Source of the DNA: Sitta carolinensis
Taxonomy: Eukaryota; Chordata; Aves; Passeriformes; Sittidae
Direction: 5' to 3'
Length of the DNA stretch: 64,000 nucleotides
Assembly: GCA_032173965.1 (NCBI GenBank)
Contig: CM063287.1
Span: 3,663,859 to 3,727,858 of the forward strand
A program made the translations under genes and the position numbers. Positions 10,911-22,946 of the stretch are shown here, piece by piece (positions within the stretch are counted from its first letter, which is position 1; the number at the start of each line of letters is the position of its first letter). Under the pieces are notes generated by a model. It was given only the letters and a program-made list of their open reading frames with translations, did not search any database and was not told the DNA's origin.

Positions 10911-13900
10911 TTAGGTCCAGTTTCATTTTCCAAGCTCTCAGAGAGGTTACTGATTATGAACTTCCCAAATTTCCCTTCCTGTGGCACCGAGGGGTTTGGG
11001 AGTTTTATTTCTGGATGAGCTTGAAGTGCCTTTCCTTGGAGATTTTTGCTTTTCCTTTCCTTTTGTGACCAAACCCCAGGCAAGGTGAGGTGGAATTGCC
11101 TTCTTGGGACACATTTGGAGACTGTAAAAATCCTCATTTTTTTGTCCCTGTGAGACTTACTAGACACAGATGGGAAGTTTTACTATTTTTTGATTCATTG
11201 CTGCATTTCTTTCAAGACCACCAGCCTTGGATTTAATAAATAATTGAGAACAATTAATGAAGTTCTCTGTGGAAGAAGATATTTGGGATATATACTTGTT
11301 TGAATGATTTTTGGGATACAAAGCGTTGAGGATTTAAAATATTGTGATGATTTCTGTTGCTGGAATTCTCTGTTTAGGGAAGGGAAAGTGCAGCAAAATT
11401 CGGATTCTCCTTTTTCTTTCCCTTTCTTTCATTAATAGCTGATCTGAAAAAGTGAAGCTCAAACTTCCAGGATAGAATTCTAATTTTCTATTAAACAGGA
11501 ATTGAAATCATCAAATTAAAATGCTATTCCTTGAAAAGCAGCTCTTATTGCTGAAATAAAAGCATCTAATTTATTTTCCTGACAGGAAATGCAGAGCTTT
11601 TGCTTCGATCTTTGGATCTGCCAGTCATTTTCCTGGAGATTTTTTTTTTTTTTTCCATTTAATAACATTTCTTCCTCCTCACACTGCTTTAAAAGGAAGA
11701 AAAAAAAATGGGGAAAACTGTCCCGGGGGGAAAAATTTTGAATTTTGGAGGTGAGCTTTCCATTTTTAATGGGATATTTCAGGCACTGTGGAAGGGATGG
11801 AGGCAGAAGGAAAGAAAACATGGAAGCATTTTTCAGGTGAGAGTCATTGCAAGAAGCTTTTGGATTGATTAAACAAAATGAAGTTATGGGTGAGCTGGCT
11901 GCACACAGGGGATTTTTTGGGGGGTTTAATTCTGTGTATTCTACATATTTCAGGGATTTGGGCTGTGTTTTGGATAGCTCTTCTCTTGGAATTAAATGGA
12001 TAACCACAGGAATATGTCTCAGGAGGAGGAGTTCACCCCTTCCTCAGCTTTTCCCATCGGCTGGGTTTTTTCCTTGTTTATTTGTTGGCAGCAATCATTG
12101 AAGTGTCATTTTCCCAAGTCCTTCAGTAGTGGGAATTGAATTGATGAATGGGTGCAGGGAATGTAGGCAGTGGGGAAAAGCTGGGGAGGTGGAATCTGAT
12201 AGGAAATAACAGGGTTGGGACAGCTTTTGCTTTTATATTTTAGAATTTCACACAAAAGATTCTGAAGGAAACCAATTCCAATCTGCAGATCAGTGCTGAC
12301 AGTGTGCATAACCAGCTTTTCCAGGAGAAAAGAAGATTATTTATTTGTTCCAAACTATTTGGGAGCAATTGCTGCACGTGACCATGACAGAAAACAGTTT
12401 TCATTCCACTTGTGTAAATCATAGGTTCTGAAACTTGAGTTTTCCTGGGTTTTTGTGGCAATCAACATTCCCAGGATGGCCATGTGGGGAATATCCATCA
12501 ATGTATGGGAATATTCTCAGAAGAGGAGCTGCTGTGTGATAGGAAAGGAAGGGGCACCCTGGCAGGAGGGGTTTGGTGTCTCCCCTTATCAAAACCAACA
12601 AATAATAAATGTTTTCCATGATGAATCCCAAAATGTGTGGAACCCATGGACAACCTGACTGTGCCACGTTATGCCAATCCCATCCTTTCTCACCAAAACA
12701 CAGCAAGAAGCACAAATCAAAATCTCTCTTTGGGGCTCTTTCTCCCTGTGTTATTCCAAGCTCTGTTGGATGAGGATTAGGGGAAGGCTGCCTTTCCCAA
12801 AAAATCATTTGCCAGGGGCACAAATGCTCCAAGAAACCCAGAATTTGCCTCTCTGCAGGAGAGGTGAAATCTCGTGTAAGCCACAGTTTCACTTGTTCTT
12901 TTCTCCCCTTTGCTGAAACGTGTAGGAATTAATTGGAAGTTGGAATTTTTGCTGAGAGCTAAAACTTGATTGGGTTCTTAATTATGATTTTTTCCTCCCC
13001 TCTCTCAGTTTTGCTGCTGAGTTTTGCCCTCAGTGCTCTGGCATGTGGCTATTAAGTGGCTTTCAAAGACGCCTTCTCCTCCTTCATTTGCTCAGGAAAC
13101 ATTTTCCTCTGCTCCTGGGGTGCCTGGGATTGATTTTGAACAGCCTGGGATCTGTGGGAACATCTTGGATTATTCCCACTGTGTTCTCCTAACGTTCCTC
13201 TTGCTTTTTCTGTCTGGTTGCATTCTGGAAAACAGGATTAGCTCAAAATATTCTCCTTTCCTTAAATCCTGTGAGGGCTTTGCAGAGATCTGCCTGGGGA
13301 GCTGGATATCCACTGGAATTCTTCCTTCAGCTGGGACATCAAGGTGGGAAGCAGGGGCTCAGCTCGTGCCTGCTTTTCTTTGGGAATTCCTCATTTGGGC
13401 ATCCCTAATGGCAGCACTTGGCAGCAGAGCTGAAAGCTCTGCAGGTGGGAGGAACACCCAGCATCTGCTCCCCGAGTTTGACACCACCACAGCCCTGCTG
13501 GGAATTCAGCCCAAGGGTGTTCCTTGTCAAAAGCCTCCCTTTTTCCCACTGAGGAGCACGGGAATGCTTGGTTTGTTGAAAAATAAGAATATGAAATAAG
13601 AATATGAAATTCTTGCTGGAAGGTAAAGCTGCAGAGCAAAACCCCGTGCTGGTTTTACAGAATGGAACTGTTCTGCTGTGATGGAAATCAGGACCAGCCT
13701 TTGGTTTCACTTCGGGGAGTGCACTGAAAATTGAGGGGCAGCTCCTGCCCAGAGAAATTCCCAGTCCCACTGAGTGCTGGAAATACACTGGGAATACTTC
13801 TGGGCCTTTTGTTCACATAAGAATTAATCTGATTTCTGCCTTGCACGTCAAACCCTGCGATGTTCAGCCAAAGGAAACTGGAATTTGGTTTTATTTGCAT

Positions 13901-13971
13901 GGTGACAGCCACTGTCACTGCAGGCAAAGTCAATCCAGCTGGTTTGTCTTGCACAAGCTCCACCTCCATGT
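10911..13971. other. Unique intronic stretch, ~3 kb
   Basis: No gene, LTR or CR1 recognised. T13-T16 runs occur near 11640-11654. A 157-codon minus-strand frame (12419-12892) shows no family resemblance and is treated as chance. Confidence 0.5.
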
Positions 13972-14160
13972 GAGGACCTTCTTTTCCAGGAGCCCTGGAA
14001 CAGCTGCCCAGGGAGGGGTGGAGTCTCCCTCTCTGGATTCATTCCAGGCTCACCTGGAAGTGCTCCTGTGTCACCTGCTCCAGGTGAGCCTGTCTTGGCT
14101 GGGGCTTGGACTGGATCCTTTCCAGAGGTCCCTTCCAACCCAGCTCTCCTTGATTGATTC
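13972..14160 (+). mobile_element. CR1 LINE 3' fragment, different subfamily
   Basis: 'gaacagctgcccagggaggggtggagtctcc' and the end 'ccagaggtcccttccaacccagctctcc' match the classical CR1 layout, not the young subfamily prevalent here. It is more diverged, so probably older. Confidence 0.75.
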
Positions 14161-15021
14161 TGGGGAATTAAGCATGGGTGAAGCCACGTTCCTTTTAAAC
14201 TCAGGGAAATCCAGCTCTCTAAAGTGACCATTTCATAACATCCAAGTCTTTAATCCTGTGCTGATTCCCAGTGTTTCCAGTCCTGCAACTTGACCTCAGT
14301 ACAAGACTTTTGTCCTCAGTTCCTGCTGATGAATTTCCCTATCACAGACTCAAGGAAAAAAAAATCCCATAGTTTCATTTCCTGCATCTTTGGCAATTGT
14401 TGATGAAACCCATGTAGTTTTTTGCCATGAAGAATTACCACAGCAATTTTTTCCTTCCTTTGCTGTGGATATACTGATTTTCCCAAAGATGTCTGGAGTG
14501 GTTGTCATTGCAGCAGCCCCTGGGCCTGTGAAAGGGGTTTTAGTTGCAGAATCCTACAATGACTGCACTGTTCAAACCTGCCCTGGCTGCTGAATCCAAG
14601 CCTTGCTCAGGAAAGGCTGCAGCAGCCTCCCGGAGAGGCTGAATAAAACCCTCTATGCTTGACTGTGAAATAAGCAGAGTGAATTTCAGGAATGCCCTTT
14701 AGCCCTATTTGTTTTTGTTCTAAAGTTGATTTAGGTGTATGCACAGCAGAGACCATATCATTCATTTGCCAATAAAAACCTCATAAACCAGCCCTGTTGG
14801 AAAGCTTTCCTGCTTGTGTGAGTGTCTCAGTGTAGGTGGAAAAAAGTCTGGACTTAAATATGTAATTAGTTCAAGAAGAAGGGATGATTATTTCTGGCAT
14901 GAGGTAAATGAGGGCCTTGTTATTTCAAGGTCTCTTTCTTTGGAGGAAGTAAAAGCATTGATTTTAGGTGCTTTGGGGTAAAGGCAGTGATGAATTCTGT
15001 TGGAAATGTGTGGGTTTGCAA
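14161..15021. other. Unique intronic stretch
   Basis: Nothing recognised beyond a short A9 run at about 14356. Confidence 0.5.
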
Positions 15022-15358
15022 CAGCAGCAATCCCAGACTGGTTTGACCTGGAGGGGACCTTAAAGCCCATCCAGTGCCACCCCTGCCTGGGCAGGGACCC
15101 CTCCCACTGCGCCAGGCTGCTCCAGCCCCAAAGTCCAGCCTGGCCTTGGGCACTGCCAGGGATCCAGGGGCAGCTCCAGCTGCTCTGGGCACCCTGTGCC
15201 AGGGCTGCCCACCCTGCCAGGGAACAATTCCTGCCCAATATCCCATCCATTTGTGCCCTCTGGCAGTGGAAGCCATTCCCTGTGTGCTGTCCCTCCATCC
15301 CTTGTCTCCAGTCCCTCTCCATCTTTCCTTTCTCTTTCAGGCACTGGAAAGCCACAAG
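15022..15358 (-). mobile_element. CR1 LINE, antisense
   Basis: The 3' end lies at 15022 ('gactggtttgacctggaggggacc'). The young-subfamily body follows, and the element fades near 15358 after 'ccagtccctctccatc'. Confidence 0.92.
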
Positions 15359-15974
15359 TGGGTGACCTGAAGCCAGGAATTACTTGTGTAGACTGGGGGA
15401 TGTTACAGAGCTGCTTCTTTTCTCTTTTCCCTTTCTCTGAGACGCATCAGGATGCTTGGGAACACTTTGTGTTTGCTGGGAAGGAAACTGAGAGTTCTAA
15501 AAGTGTCTGGGTCTGGCCAGGAAACCCTTGGAAGCTGCACTGCTGGTGAAAGGGAGCATTAGGCAGCTATTTCCCTGAAGTGTGATCTCAATTTGCCTAA
15601 AGTGCTCTTTTTTTCTCTCTCTGCCAGACTTGCTGCCAGAAATGTTCATTATCTAAGGCAGTGTAAGCCCTCAGAGGTGTTGGAAACTTTGGTGTCCCTG
15701 CTCTCTCGTTTCCAGATTTATTTTAGATCCGTTCATTCTCCTAAAGGCTCCATTTCCATGTGGGTAGTTCTGCTGGGAAGTGTCTGCAGGCCACACCTCA
15801 TTAATTGGTCTAACTACTTATATTTTAACGAGGATCACCAGTTCTGAGTGCAGGAGATCCCTTCCCTTCTCTTCTGAAGGCACTGGGAGTGTTCCTGCTG
15901 TGTCCCTGCTGCTTCAGTTCCCTGCTCCTGGGAGCTATGGAGGTAAATCACACACAGCTCTCTGAAAGGAATGA
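15359..15974. other. Unique sequence upstream of a poly(A) run
   Basis: No gene recognised. The last few hundred bases could be the body of a retrocopied transcript (see the poly(A) entry), but no protein similarity is visible. Confidence 0.4.
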
Positions 15975-16012
15975 AATAAAGAGATAAAACAAAAAAAAAA
16001 AAAAAAAAAAAA
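15975..16012 (+). repeat. AATAAA plus A22 tract
   Basis: AATAAA at 15975-15980 is followed 10 bases later by 22 consecutive A (15991-16012). This is the arrangement of a cleaved and polyadenylated transcript end. I see no target-site duplication. It may be a retrocopy tail or simple A-rich drift. Confidence 0.6.
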
Positions 16013-19000
16013 TGTCATCTCCTCAGCTGCACCAATATCTTCCTGTAGTGTTTTAGGAAAAAAAGGCTGCTAACACTTCCCACAGCTTTGGTCTCCCTTT
16101 CCCCACTGCCTGGTCGAGATGGTTTGGCAGGGTTTGGCCTCAGTTTGGGGCTCTGCAGAGCCACAGACATTTTAGAGGGATTGTGGGATTGTTAATTCAG
16201 GTATTTTCTGGGAGCTGTATCAGTTTGGCACACGGGAAAATTAGAGCACAGAAGGCCATCTCCACGCAATGTGTTGGAATCACTACACAGTATCCCGGGA
16301 TATCATGTTTGGAGGCAGCTTTGCAAATATTCAGGATCAGAAGGATGCTGATCTGTTTTTTCTAGGAGATAACTGTTGCAAGGAAGAAAAACATTAATGC
16401 AAAATGTCCTCTCAAAGTACAGTTTTACTCCATAAAAATAATTGACAGAACGGATATTTTTTTGGGGTAATTTGGTTGTTCTGGCTCTCCTGGCTGTGGA
16501 GAAATGGAAAATTCCTGAGTGTGGATGTCCAGGAGTGGAGTGTGCAAGTGAAATCCACAGGGTGCAACCAGCAGTGTTGCCCCAGGAGGGCTCCTCCTGC
16601 TCTGGAGATCTTGGGTGGGAAACTGAGGAAGCTTTAATTTCTATCCCAAACCTTCTCCCAGCTCCTGGGGCTGCTGTGCAGGTCATTTCCACAGGGAAAT
16701 CTGGGAGCAGCTCTGAGCCCCCAGCAGCAGGAGTGTGGGGTAGGAAAGGCTGAACAGCTTTAGCAATTACCAGTTCTGAATCAGCCACGGAATGAGAGTT
16801 AACACCATCTATATTTCAAAAAGTACCAAGGGACCCTTAATGAGACGTCAGGCTCTTCTCTCATCCTGCAAACAGCTCTTCCCAGCACTGCTGCCACTTC
16901 CCAGCAGATTCAAAGGGAGAAATCCAATTTGCTAGGTTACAAATGCCATCCCCTGCAAGAACAGAGAGGTTTGGAAGGCACCACCTCTGAGATTTGCATC
17001 TGTGGAACCTCTGCTTTGGGGTGGATAATAAGTAAATCAACCAGTGGCAAAGACCAAAAAAAGCTGAGTATTGGGCTGGCTGGGTCGATTGTTGTGTTCC
17101 CAAACATTTTGGAGGTGCTGGCTGAGCCTGCTGGGTTTGAGATGTGCCTTTAATTCCCTTTCAGCTTTGCAGCAACAGCCAATTCCCACTCCCTGCTCCT
17201 CTTCCCATCCCTGCTGGCAGGGCTGGATGTGATCCTTGGGCTTGTTCCCATAGGCAGCAGTGTTGGCTGCAGGTTTTTATGGCACTTCCGCCAAAAGCTG
17301 ATGGAAAGACACGAGGCAGAGACTCTCCCAGAGCACAAGTACCATTAAAATTGCATTTTCCTCTCCTTTTTGTCCTGCCCTCTTCCAGCAGGGCTGGAGA
17401 TGCATCCCTGAGCCCTGCTGGAGGCTGCAGATATCCAAACCCACTCCCACGAGGATGTGTTTGCGTGCTCTCATTCTTCTTCCCTGTAACTTTGCCTCCA
17501 TAATAATGTTTTTTTTTTGTTGGACACAACAGATGAGAGATTTTCCCTCTGGCTTGTGCAGCTGAGGAGGTTTTGCCACAGACCAAGGGCAGTTTTTGGT
17601 GCACTTGGCACCTGCCACTGGATCAAGTGACCTGGAGGATGTCCATGATTTAATAACACAACTCATCTTTGACATTCCCACTCTTTTGCACTATTTTTCT
17701 TTGTATTTTTTTTTCACTTTTTGTTGTTTGTATGATTTCTATGAGTTGACCTCCTTGGTTCATTGCTAAAATATCTCCTCAATGGATGGGGACTGGGACT
17801 GACAAGTGGTCATCAAACCCAGCAGGGTTGTAGGCAGGTTTTGCCCCTCAGTCATAATTAATTTCATGTTCAGTCAGAATTAAAGTGGGATTATAGAAAG
17901 CCTTTAGATGAAGGCTGGAGTGTTTGCTTCCTCTAGCTGACATTACAATAAAATAATGATTGAAAACAGGTAAATCCCCCTTGATAAATAGAATAAAACA
18001 TGATCCATCACCTTTGAATTCACCTGCTCTTGCACACATGGGTTTCAAATCAAATTCCTTTGTATTTGCAAGTGCTTCCAGCAGCGATATGGAAATTTTG
18101 GAGGAAATGCAGCAAATTGTTCCAAAGCAATTTCAAAGCAGATTTTGGTATTTTCTCACAGAATTCAGTCTGAAAACATCTCAAGCCTTTAAATCCATGG
18201 AGTGCCCAGGATGAGGTTTGCATGAACCTGTTTGATTCTTCATTAACTCAAACCCCAGGCGTTGATACTCCGGGAAGAAGGAGGAGCACCCCAGGAACAA
18301 TGCCTGGTGATTTTTGGGAATGTTTTCACCTTAAAATGTCTCAGAGACCCGAGGTTAATTGCCTAACCCCACCTCCTAAAGAAGGGGGAAACTGAAGAGT
18401 TTTTTCACCAGCCTCTGGAACAAACTGAGCAGAGTACTCAGTGTGTTGTGGAATTTACTGCCCAGAGTTCAAGGGAAGGGAAAAATATTTGTTCTGAGGC
18501 CTGGGAAAAGCTGGGGAAGGCTCTGTGTGCCCATGGGGAGGGCAGGCACAGCTGTGCCTGACAAGGAAATGGAAGGGCAGATGCCTGCAAAGAGCTGAAG
18601 AGGGGTGGTTGAGTGGTGCTGAGCTTCTGGGCCAGTATTTAATACAAAAAGAGGATGAAAATAATCACCAGAGGTGACACTTTTTGATGGTTTTTCCTTT
18701 CATTTCGCTGCTGAAAGCTTTTCCATGAGGGTTTTATGCAGAATGACAGATCCTGTTTGGATTTACTGTTTAGTGCATGCTTAAATTAATAGCAGACCAG
18801 TGACACAAGTTAATTACATTTTAAACCATGATTAATGCCCTCCAAAGAAAAGATCTTTGCAATAAATTCTGCTGCTTAACTGCTGCTTGGCTGGTGGAGA
18901 TGGGCTCCTCCAACAATGGGATTGGGATGCTTTAAATTGGAATTTGGTTGTTTCCTGTTGGTTTTCTTCCATTAACATCCAGTGGGTGTTTGGATTGCTC

Positions 19001-19793
19001 AGCTTTTAGCAGCCAAGGAATTCCTGCCACGATCTGCTGGGACAGGATTTTTCGTTCAGATTTCTACCACTGGGTTTTCTTTTAAAAGCAATTTGTTCCC
19101 ATCAGCATGTGATAAATAAGATAAGGAAGCACCTGCATCTTCTTCTATTTTCTGCTCAGAGGTGACTGATACACTTTTCCTTTCCTTATTTTTCCCCTTC
19201 TCTTCACTGTCCTGTAGTAAATTACTGTAATTCAATTTCGGGCTATATTGAATCACAGCCCTGTAAGGAACTGGGTAAGGCAGATGAGGAGAGGAGTATT
19301 TTGGGTTCCAAAGCATATAAATCCCTGGGGAAAAAAAGATCCCCAAGCTCCAGTGAGGAATGGTTTTGTTGGTTTAACAGAGTAAAACTGCCTGGAAAGT
19401 CATCCCAAAAAACCGCTCAGGGGAAGGGTTATTTTCAGGGAAATAGCCTGTTTGAAGTACTTCCTTACTCATGTTTTTCCAGGGGAAAAGAGGATTCCTC
19501 AGTGCTAAGGAAACATCTAAACTTGTCTTCCCTCACAAAGGAGTCTCAGGAATTTCCTTGCTGCTGCTGCTGCAGCCTGTTCCTCACCCCGAGGCTTTAA
19601 TATCTGCCATCTGTCAGCGTGCTTTGCTCTGGCCTCTCTTAAATGAGGAGAAAAAGGCAGCCACCAAAAGGATCAGTGGCTTTGATTGTTATTAATCACA
19701 TGTGTGGAGCCAAAAGCAACAGAGGAGCTGTGCTGGGCAGGGGGGCTGAGGGGAGAGCCCTCTCAGCAGCAGGTGGGAGAGGCAGCAGCAGGT
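16013..19793. other. Unique intronic stretch, ~3.8 kb
   Basis: No CR1, LTR or gene recognised. AT-rich segments with TAATTA-like motifs occur around 18780-18860. These could be non-coding conserved sequence, but conservation cannot be judged from one genome. Confidence 0.45.
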
Positions 19794-20114
19794 GAGAGAG
19801 GGAATGTGGGGCAGAGAGGGAATGTGGGACTGGGAATGTGGGACTGGGAGAGGGAATATGGGACTGGGAATGTGGGACTGGGAGAGGGTATGTGGGACTG
19901 GGAGAGGGAATGCAGGACTGGCAGAGGGAATGTGGGACTAGGAGAGGGAATGTGGGACTGGGAGAGGGAATGTGGGATTGGGAGGGAATATGGGACTGGG
20001 AGAGGGAATGTGGGATTGGGAGGGAATGCAGGACTGGGATAGGGAATATGAGACTGGGAGAGGGAATGTGGGACTGGAAAAGGGAATGAAGGACTGGGAG
20101 AGGGAATGCAGGAC
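19794..20114 (+). repeat. ~20-bp G-rich minisatellite
   Basis: Units of GGGAATGTGGGACTGGGAGA, with 9-10-base short variants and substitutions (GGGATTGGGA, GCAGGACTGG). Four G-runs with loops of 3-5 bases recur, which fits the canonical G-quadruplex pattern on the plus (transcribed-sense) strand. Confidence 0.95.
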
Positions 20115-20329
20115 TTCTTTTGCCACTTTGGGCATTGGATGATGTGTGAAGGCTGCAGATTTTAGTGTTGGCCTGGCCTGCTCTGTCAGGAACAGGACGG
20201 TGCAAGCCAGGGAGTCATCCCAACTCTTGGAAGCAAGACAGGCCGTGGTGTCCATCACCCCCTCCGTGTGTGTGAGCACCCAGCAGTCTCTCAGCATCCT
20301 GGCACATTGACCAGAGGGAGGAGAGGCTG

Positions 20330-20480
20330 TTTTAGATCCACTGCAAACTCCGGCCAATGGATCCGACGTAATTCCCCCGCTCCGGCCGTTTCCCAGGCAA
20401 CCAGCAGCCGGTTCCAGCACTAAACAGCAACATACCTGCACCCTGCCCCTTCTGGAGAGGCTAAAAATATTGGCAGAGAG
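20330..20480. promoter_or_regulatory. Possible regulatory block with CpGs, CCAAT and X-box-like site
   Basis: This block holds more CpGs than its surroundings. It contains a CCAAT box (20354-20358), a GACGTAA CRE-half-like site (20364-20370), an X-box-like inverted GTTTCCCAGGCAACC (20388-20402), and CTAAAAATAT (20461-20470), near a MEF2 site. The motifs are seen directly; enhancer function is inference. Confidence 0.3.
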
Positions 20481-21029
20481 CACATGGGCCGTGTGAGAGA
20501 TGGTGTGGCAGGAATAGTTTATTAGGCAGACAGGCTGCTGGAGTCGGAGCCTGCGGGAGGTAGAGCAGTGATGTCCCTGTGCCAGGAACACGAGGGCTGG
20601 GATGTCACCCGTGGGAGCCACAGGCCACCCAGCCCTGTAGAAACGTTCTGCTGGGTGTTATCACAGCCTGTGTGTGGTATTTATATATGTTTGGATATGT
20701 TTTAGGTGAAGAGAATAACCTGAAGCAGTTGGAGGTAGAACAGATGGCAGTGGCTGCTCTCTCGGGTGGGGTTTCCTGGCACTTCCAAAATGGCCAATGC
20801 AGACCTTTGTCAGCAGCTTCTGCTCAGGGCACTGGCACGTGGGAGGGTTGTTGCTGTTCCCACAGCTTGGAATGGGATATTTCTCTATGGCTTTATTCCT
20901 CTGGCACTTGTTGTCCTGCTGGCTGAGTGAGTTTGGGGTGCTAGGAGTGGGATCTCTTGTTTAGTCCCACAGGGTGTTACTGCAGCTCTTCCCATGTGTG
21001 TAGGAAAAGCCAGCTCATGCCTTCCTCAC
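20481..21029. other. Unique intronic stretch
   Basis: Nothing recognised. Confidence 0.45.
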
Positions 21030-21480
21030 AGGATCCCGGTGTGGCAGGGGCTGGAGGCTGCCGGGTGTGCCCCTGGTGCCCCCTGCGTGTCCCAGCAGGG
21101 CCATCCCAGAGCCCAGGGCACAGCCCTGTGTGCACCCAGCTGTGCCCCAGCCCCAGGCAGGAGAGCCCCCAGCCTGTGTGCACAATGTGTGCAGGGCTGG
21201 GCCCTGCCCAGGGCAGAAGCTGTGCCTGCTGTGCAGGGGCCATTGCTGGGCTCAGCCCCTGCCCGTGGCTCTGGGGCCATTGCTGGCCCCCGGAGCAGAG
21301 CCTGGGCCCTGCTGGGAGCCCTCCCTGCACACAGGGACACCCAGGGCTGAGGGCCCCTCTCAGCTGGGGCTCCTCTGCAGCCGCAGCAGCCCCAGCTCCC
21401 TCAGCCTCTGCTGGGCACCCAGATGCTCCAGGCCCTTCCTCAGCTGCGCAGCCTCCGCCGGCCACTGCTGAGAGTCTGTT
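21030..21480 (-). mobile_element. GC-rich block, possibly a CR1-related element
   Basis: The phrases 'cagctccctcagcctctgctgggcac' and 'cagatgctccaggccc' are CR1-like when read on the minus strand. The left part (21060-21340) is GC-rich and not clearly alignable by eye. Overlapping frames here reflect GC content. Confidence 0.4.
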
Positions 21481-21957
21481 CCTGTGCTGGCATCGGATGT
21501 GGGAAATAAGTCCCTTATTTTAAGGGTTACATTTCCTCTAGGAGTGAATTAAGCCTCATCTCCTGGGCAATTTATCTCTGTCACAGGGCACAGTCCTGTC
21601 CTGACGCCCTGCCCGGGCAGGTGATGAATCGCTGCAGTGCCAGCAGCAGCTCGGGGCTGTTGGTGCTGTGCTCCGAGCCCTCGGCAGTCAATGGAACACT
21701 CATTTATCTCTGGATTCTGACAGCCAGAAATCTGCGTGCCTCCTGCTGCCAGCGACTGTGCGAGGCCACAGCGAGCTAATGAAGTGACAAGGAAGGGGGA
21801 CAGCGTGGCCACAGCAGGAGATGTCCTGCGGGCTGGGCTGCTGGCAGCAAGGGGAAGCCATGAGTGCCAGGCCTGTGGCATGGGGACAGCACCTGTCCTG
21901 CTGCTGGGACACCTCAGGACAGGCTGGGCTCAGGGACAACTGGAAACGTCCAGCTTG
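21481..21957. other. Unique, moderately CpG-containing stretch
   Basis: No gene recognised. The block 21600-21800 contains several CpGs and the motif GAGCTAATGAAGTGACAAGG. It may be non-coding conserved DNA; evidence is weak. Confidence 0.35.
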
Positions 21958-22262
21958 GAATCCCAGAATCCCAGTTTGGGTTGGAAGGGGTTTTAAGCTC
22001 ATCCTGCCATGGACAGGGACCCCTCCCACTGTGCCAGGCTGCCCCAAGCCCCAAAGTCCAGCCTGGCCTTGGGCACTGCCAGGGATCCAGGGGCAGCCCC
22101 AGCTGCTCTGGGCACCCTGTGCCAGGGCTGCCCACCCTGCCAGGAGGAATTTCTTCCATGTATCTTATCTAAATCTGCCCTACTTCAGCTTAAAGCCATT
22201 CCAGCTTTCTCCAAGCACCGTCCTTCCTGGCCTTGGACACTTCCAGGGATAAAGAGTCTGAA
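21958..22262 (-). mobile_element. CR1 LINE, antisense
   Basis: The 3' end on the left is 'ggaatcccagaatcccagtttggg'. The young-subfamily middle runs to about 22145. The remainder to 22262 has diverged ('ttccaagcaccgtccttcctggccttgg' style). Confidence 0.85.
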
Positions 22263-22807
22263 ATGTCACTGGGCAACTTTTCAGGAGTATTGGCTTTTCT
22301 TCCTTCCAGCTTTTCTGTTTCCCTGGAGAAGAGGCTTGCTCAAATCCACCTGGGAGGATAAATGCTCCAGAAGAGACCCCAGAGGAAGTGGATCATGCAA
22401 GCACTTATTCCAGGAGAGGTTTTTATCTGTTTATTCCTCCTGGAGAGCTCTAGTAAAATCTACCGAGGGTAATGGTTCCTCAGAGCACTAATGAAGGCCA
22501 TCAGCAAGACTTTGGGCTCTGTAACTGCTGCTTTTTGTCTGCCTGAGCTTGTGTTTGGCAGCAGGGGGTGGATTGCCTTTAAACACATGATCGATCAACT
22601 TAAGCAGCCTCCTTGACAGCACCTTCATTATTTTTTCTCATCCAGATAATTTTCTGTTATTAAAAAGAAGAGTAACAAGTGGGTTGGAAAACGTTTACTC
22701 ATAGCTCCTCTTCTTGAGAGTTTTTTGTGTGATTTTTGCCTTAAACGGCAAATATTTGTGTTTTATTTGATTTGTTGGCTGGTGGTGTTTGATACCTGTA
22801 TTAGCTT
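22263..22807. other. Unique intronic stretch
   Basis: Nothing recognised. Confidence 0.45.
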
Positions 22808-22946
22808 AGAATCCCAGAATGGTTTGGGTTGGAAAGGACCTCAAAGCCCATCCAGTGCCACCCCTGCCATGGGCAGGGACACCTCCCACTATCCCAGAGT
22901 GCTCCAAGCCCCATCCAACCTGGCCTTGGACACTGCCAGCTCAGGC
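22808..22946 (-). mobile_element. CR1 LINE 3' fragment, antisense
   Basis: 'agaatcccagaatggtttgggttggaaagg' starts the reverse complement of the CR1 3' end. The fragment stops after 'ggccttggacactgccag'. It uses the 'ccccatccaacctggcc' form, which differs from the 'cccaaagtccagcc' of the young subfamily. Confidence 0.9.

Noticed and set aside
21040..21480. Long overlapping Pro/Ala/Gly-rich frames on both strands as a GC-rich gene or CpG-island exon
   Set aside because: Frames are open in several frames on both strands at once, CpG content is modest for the GC level, and parts resemble CR1. There is no splice-site support.
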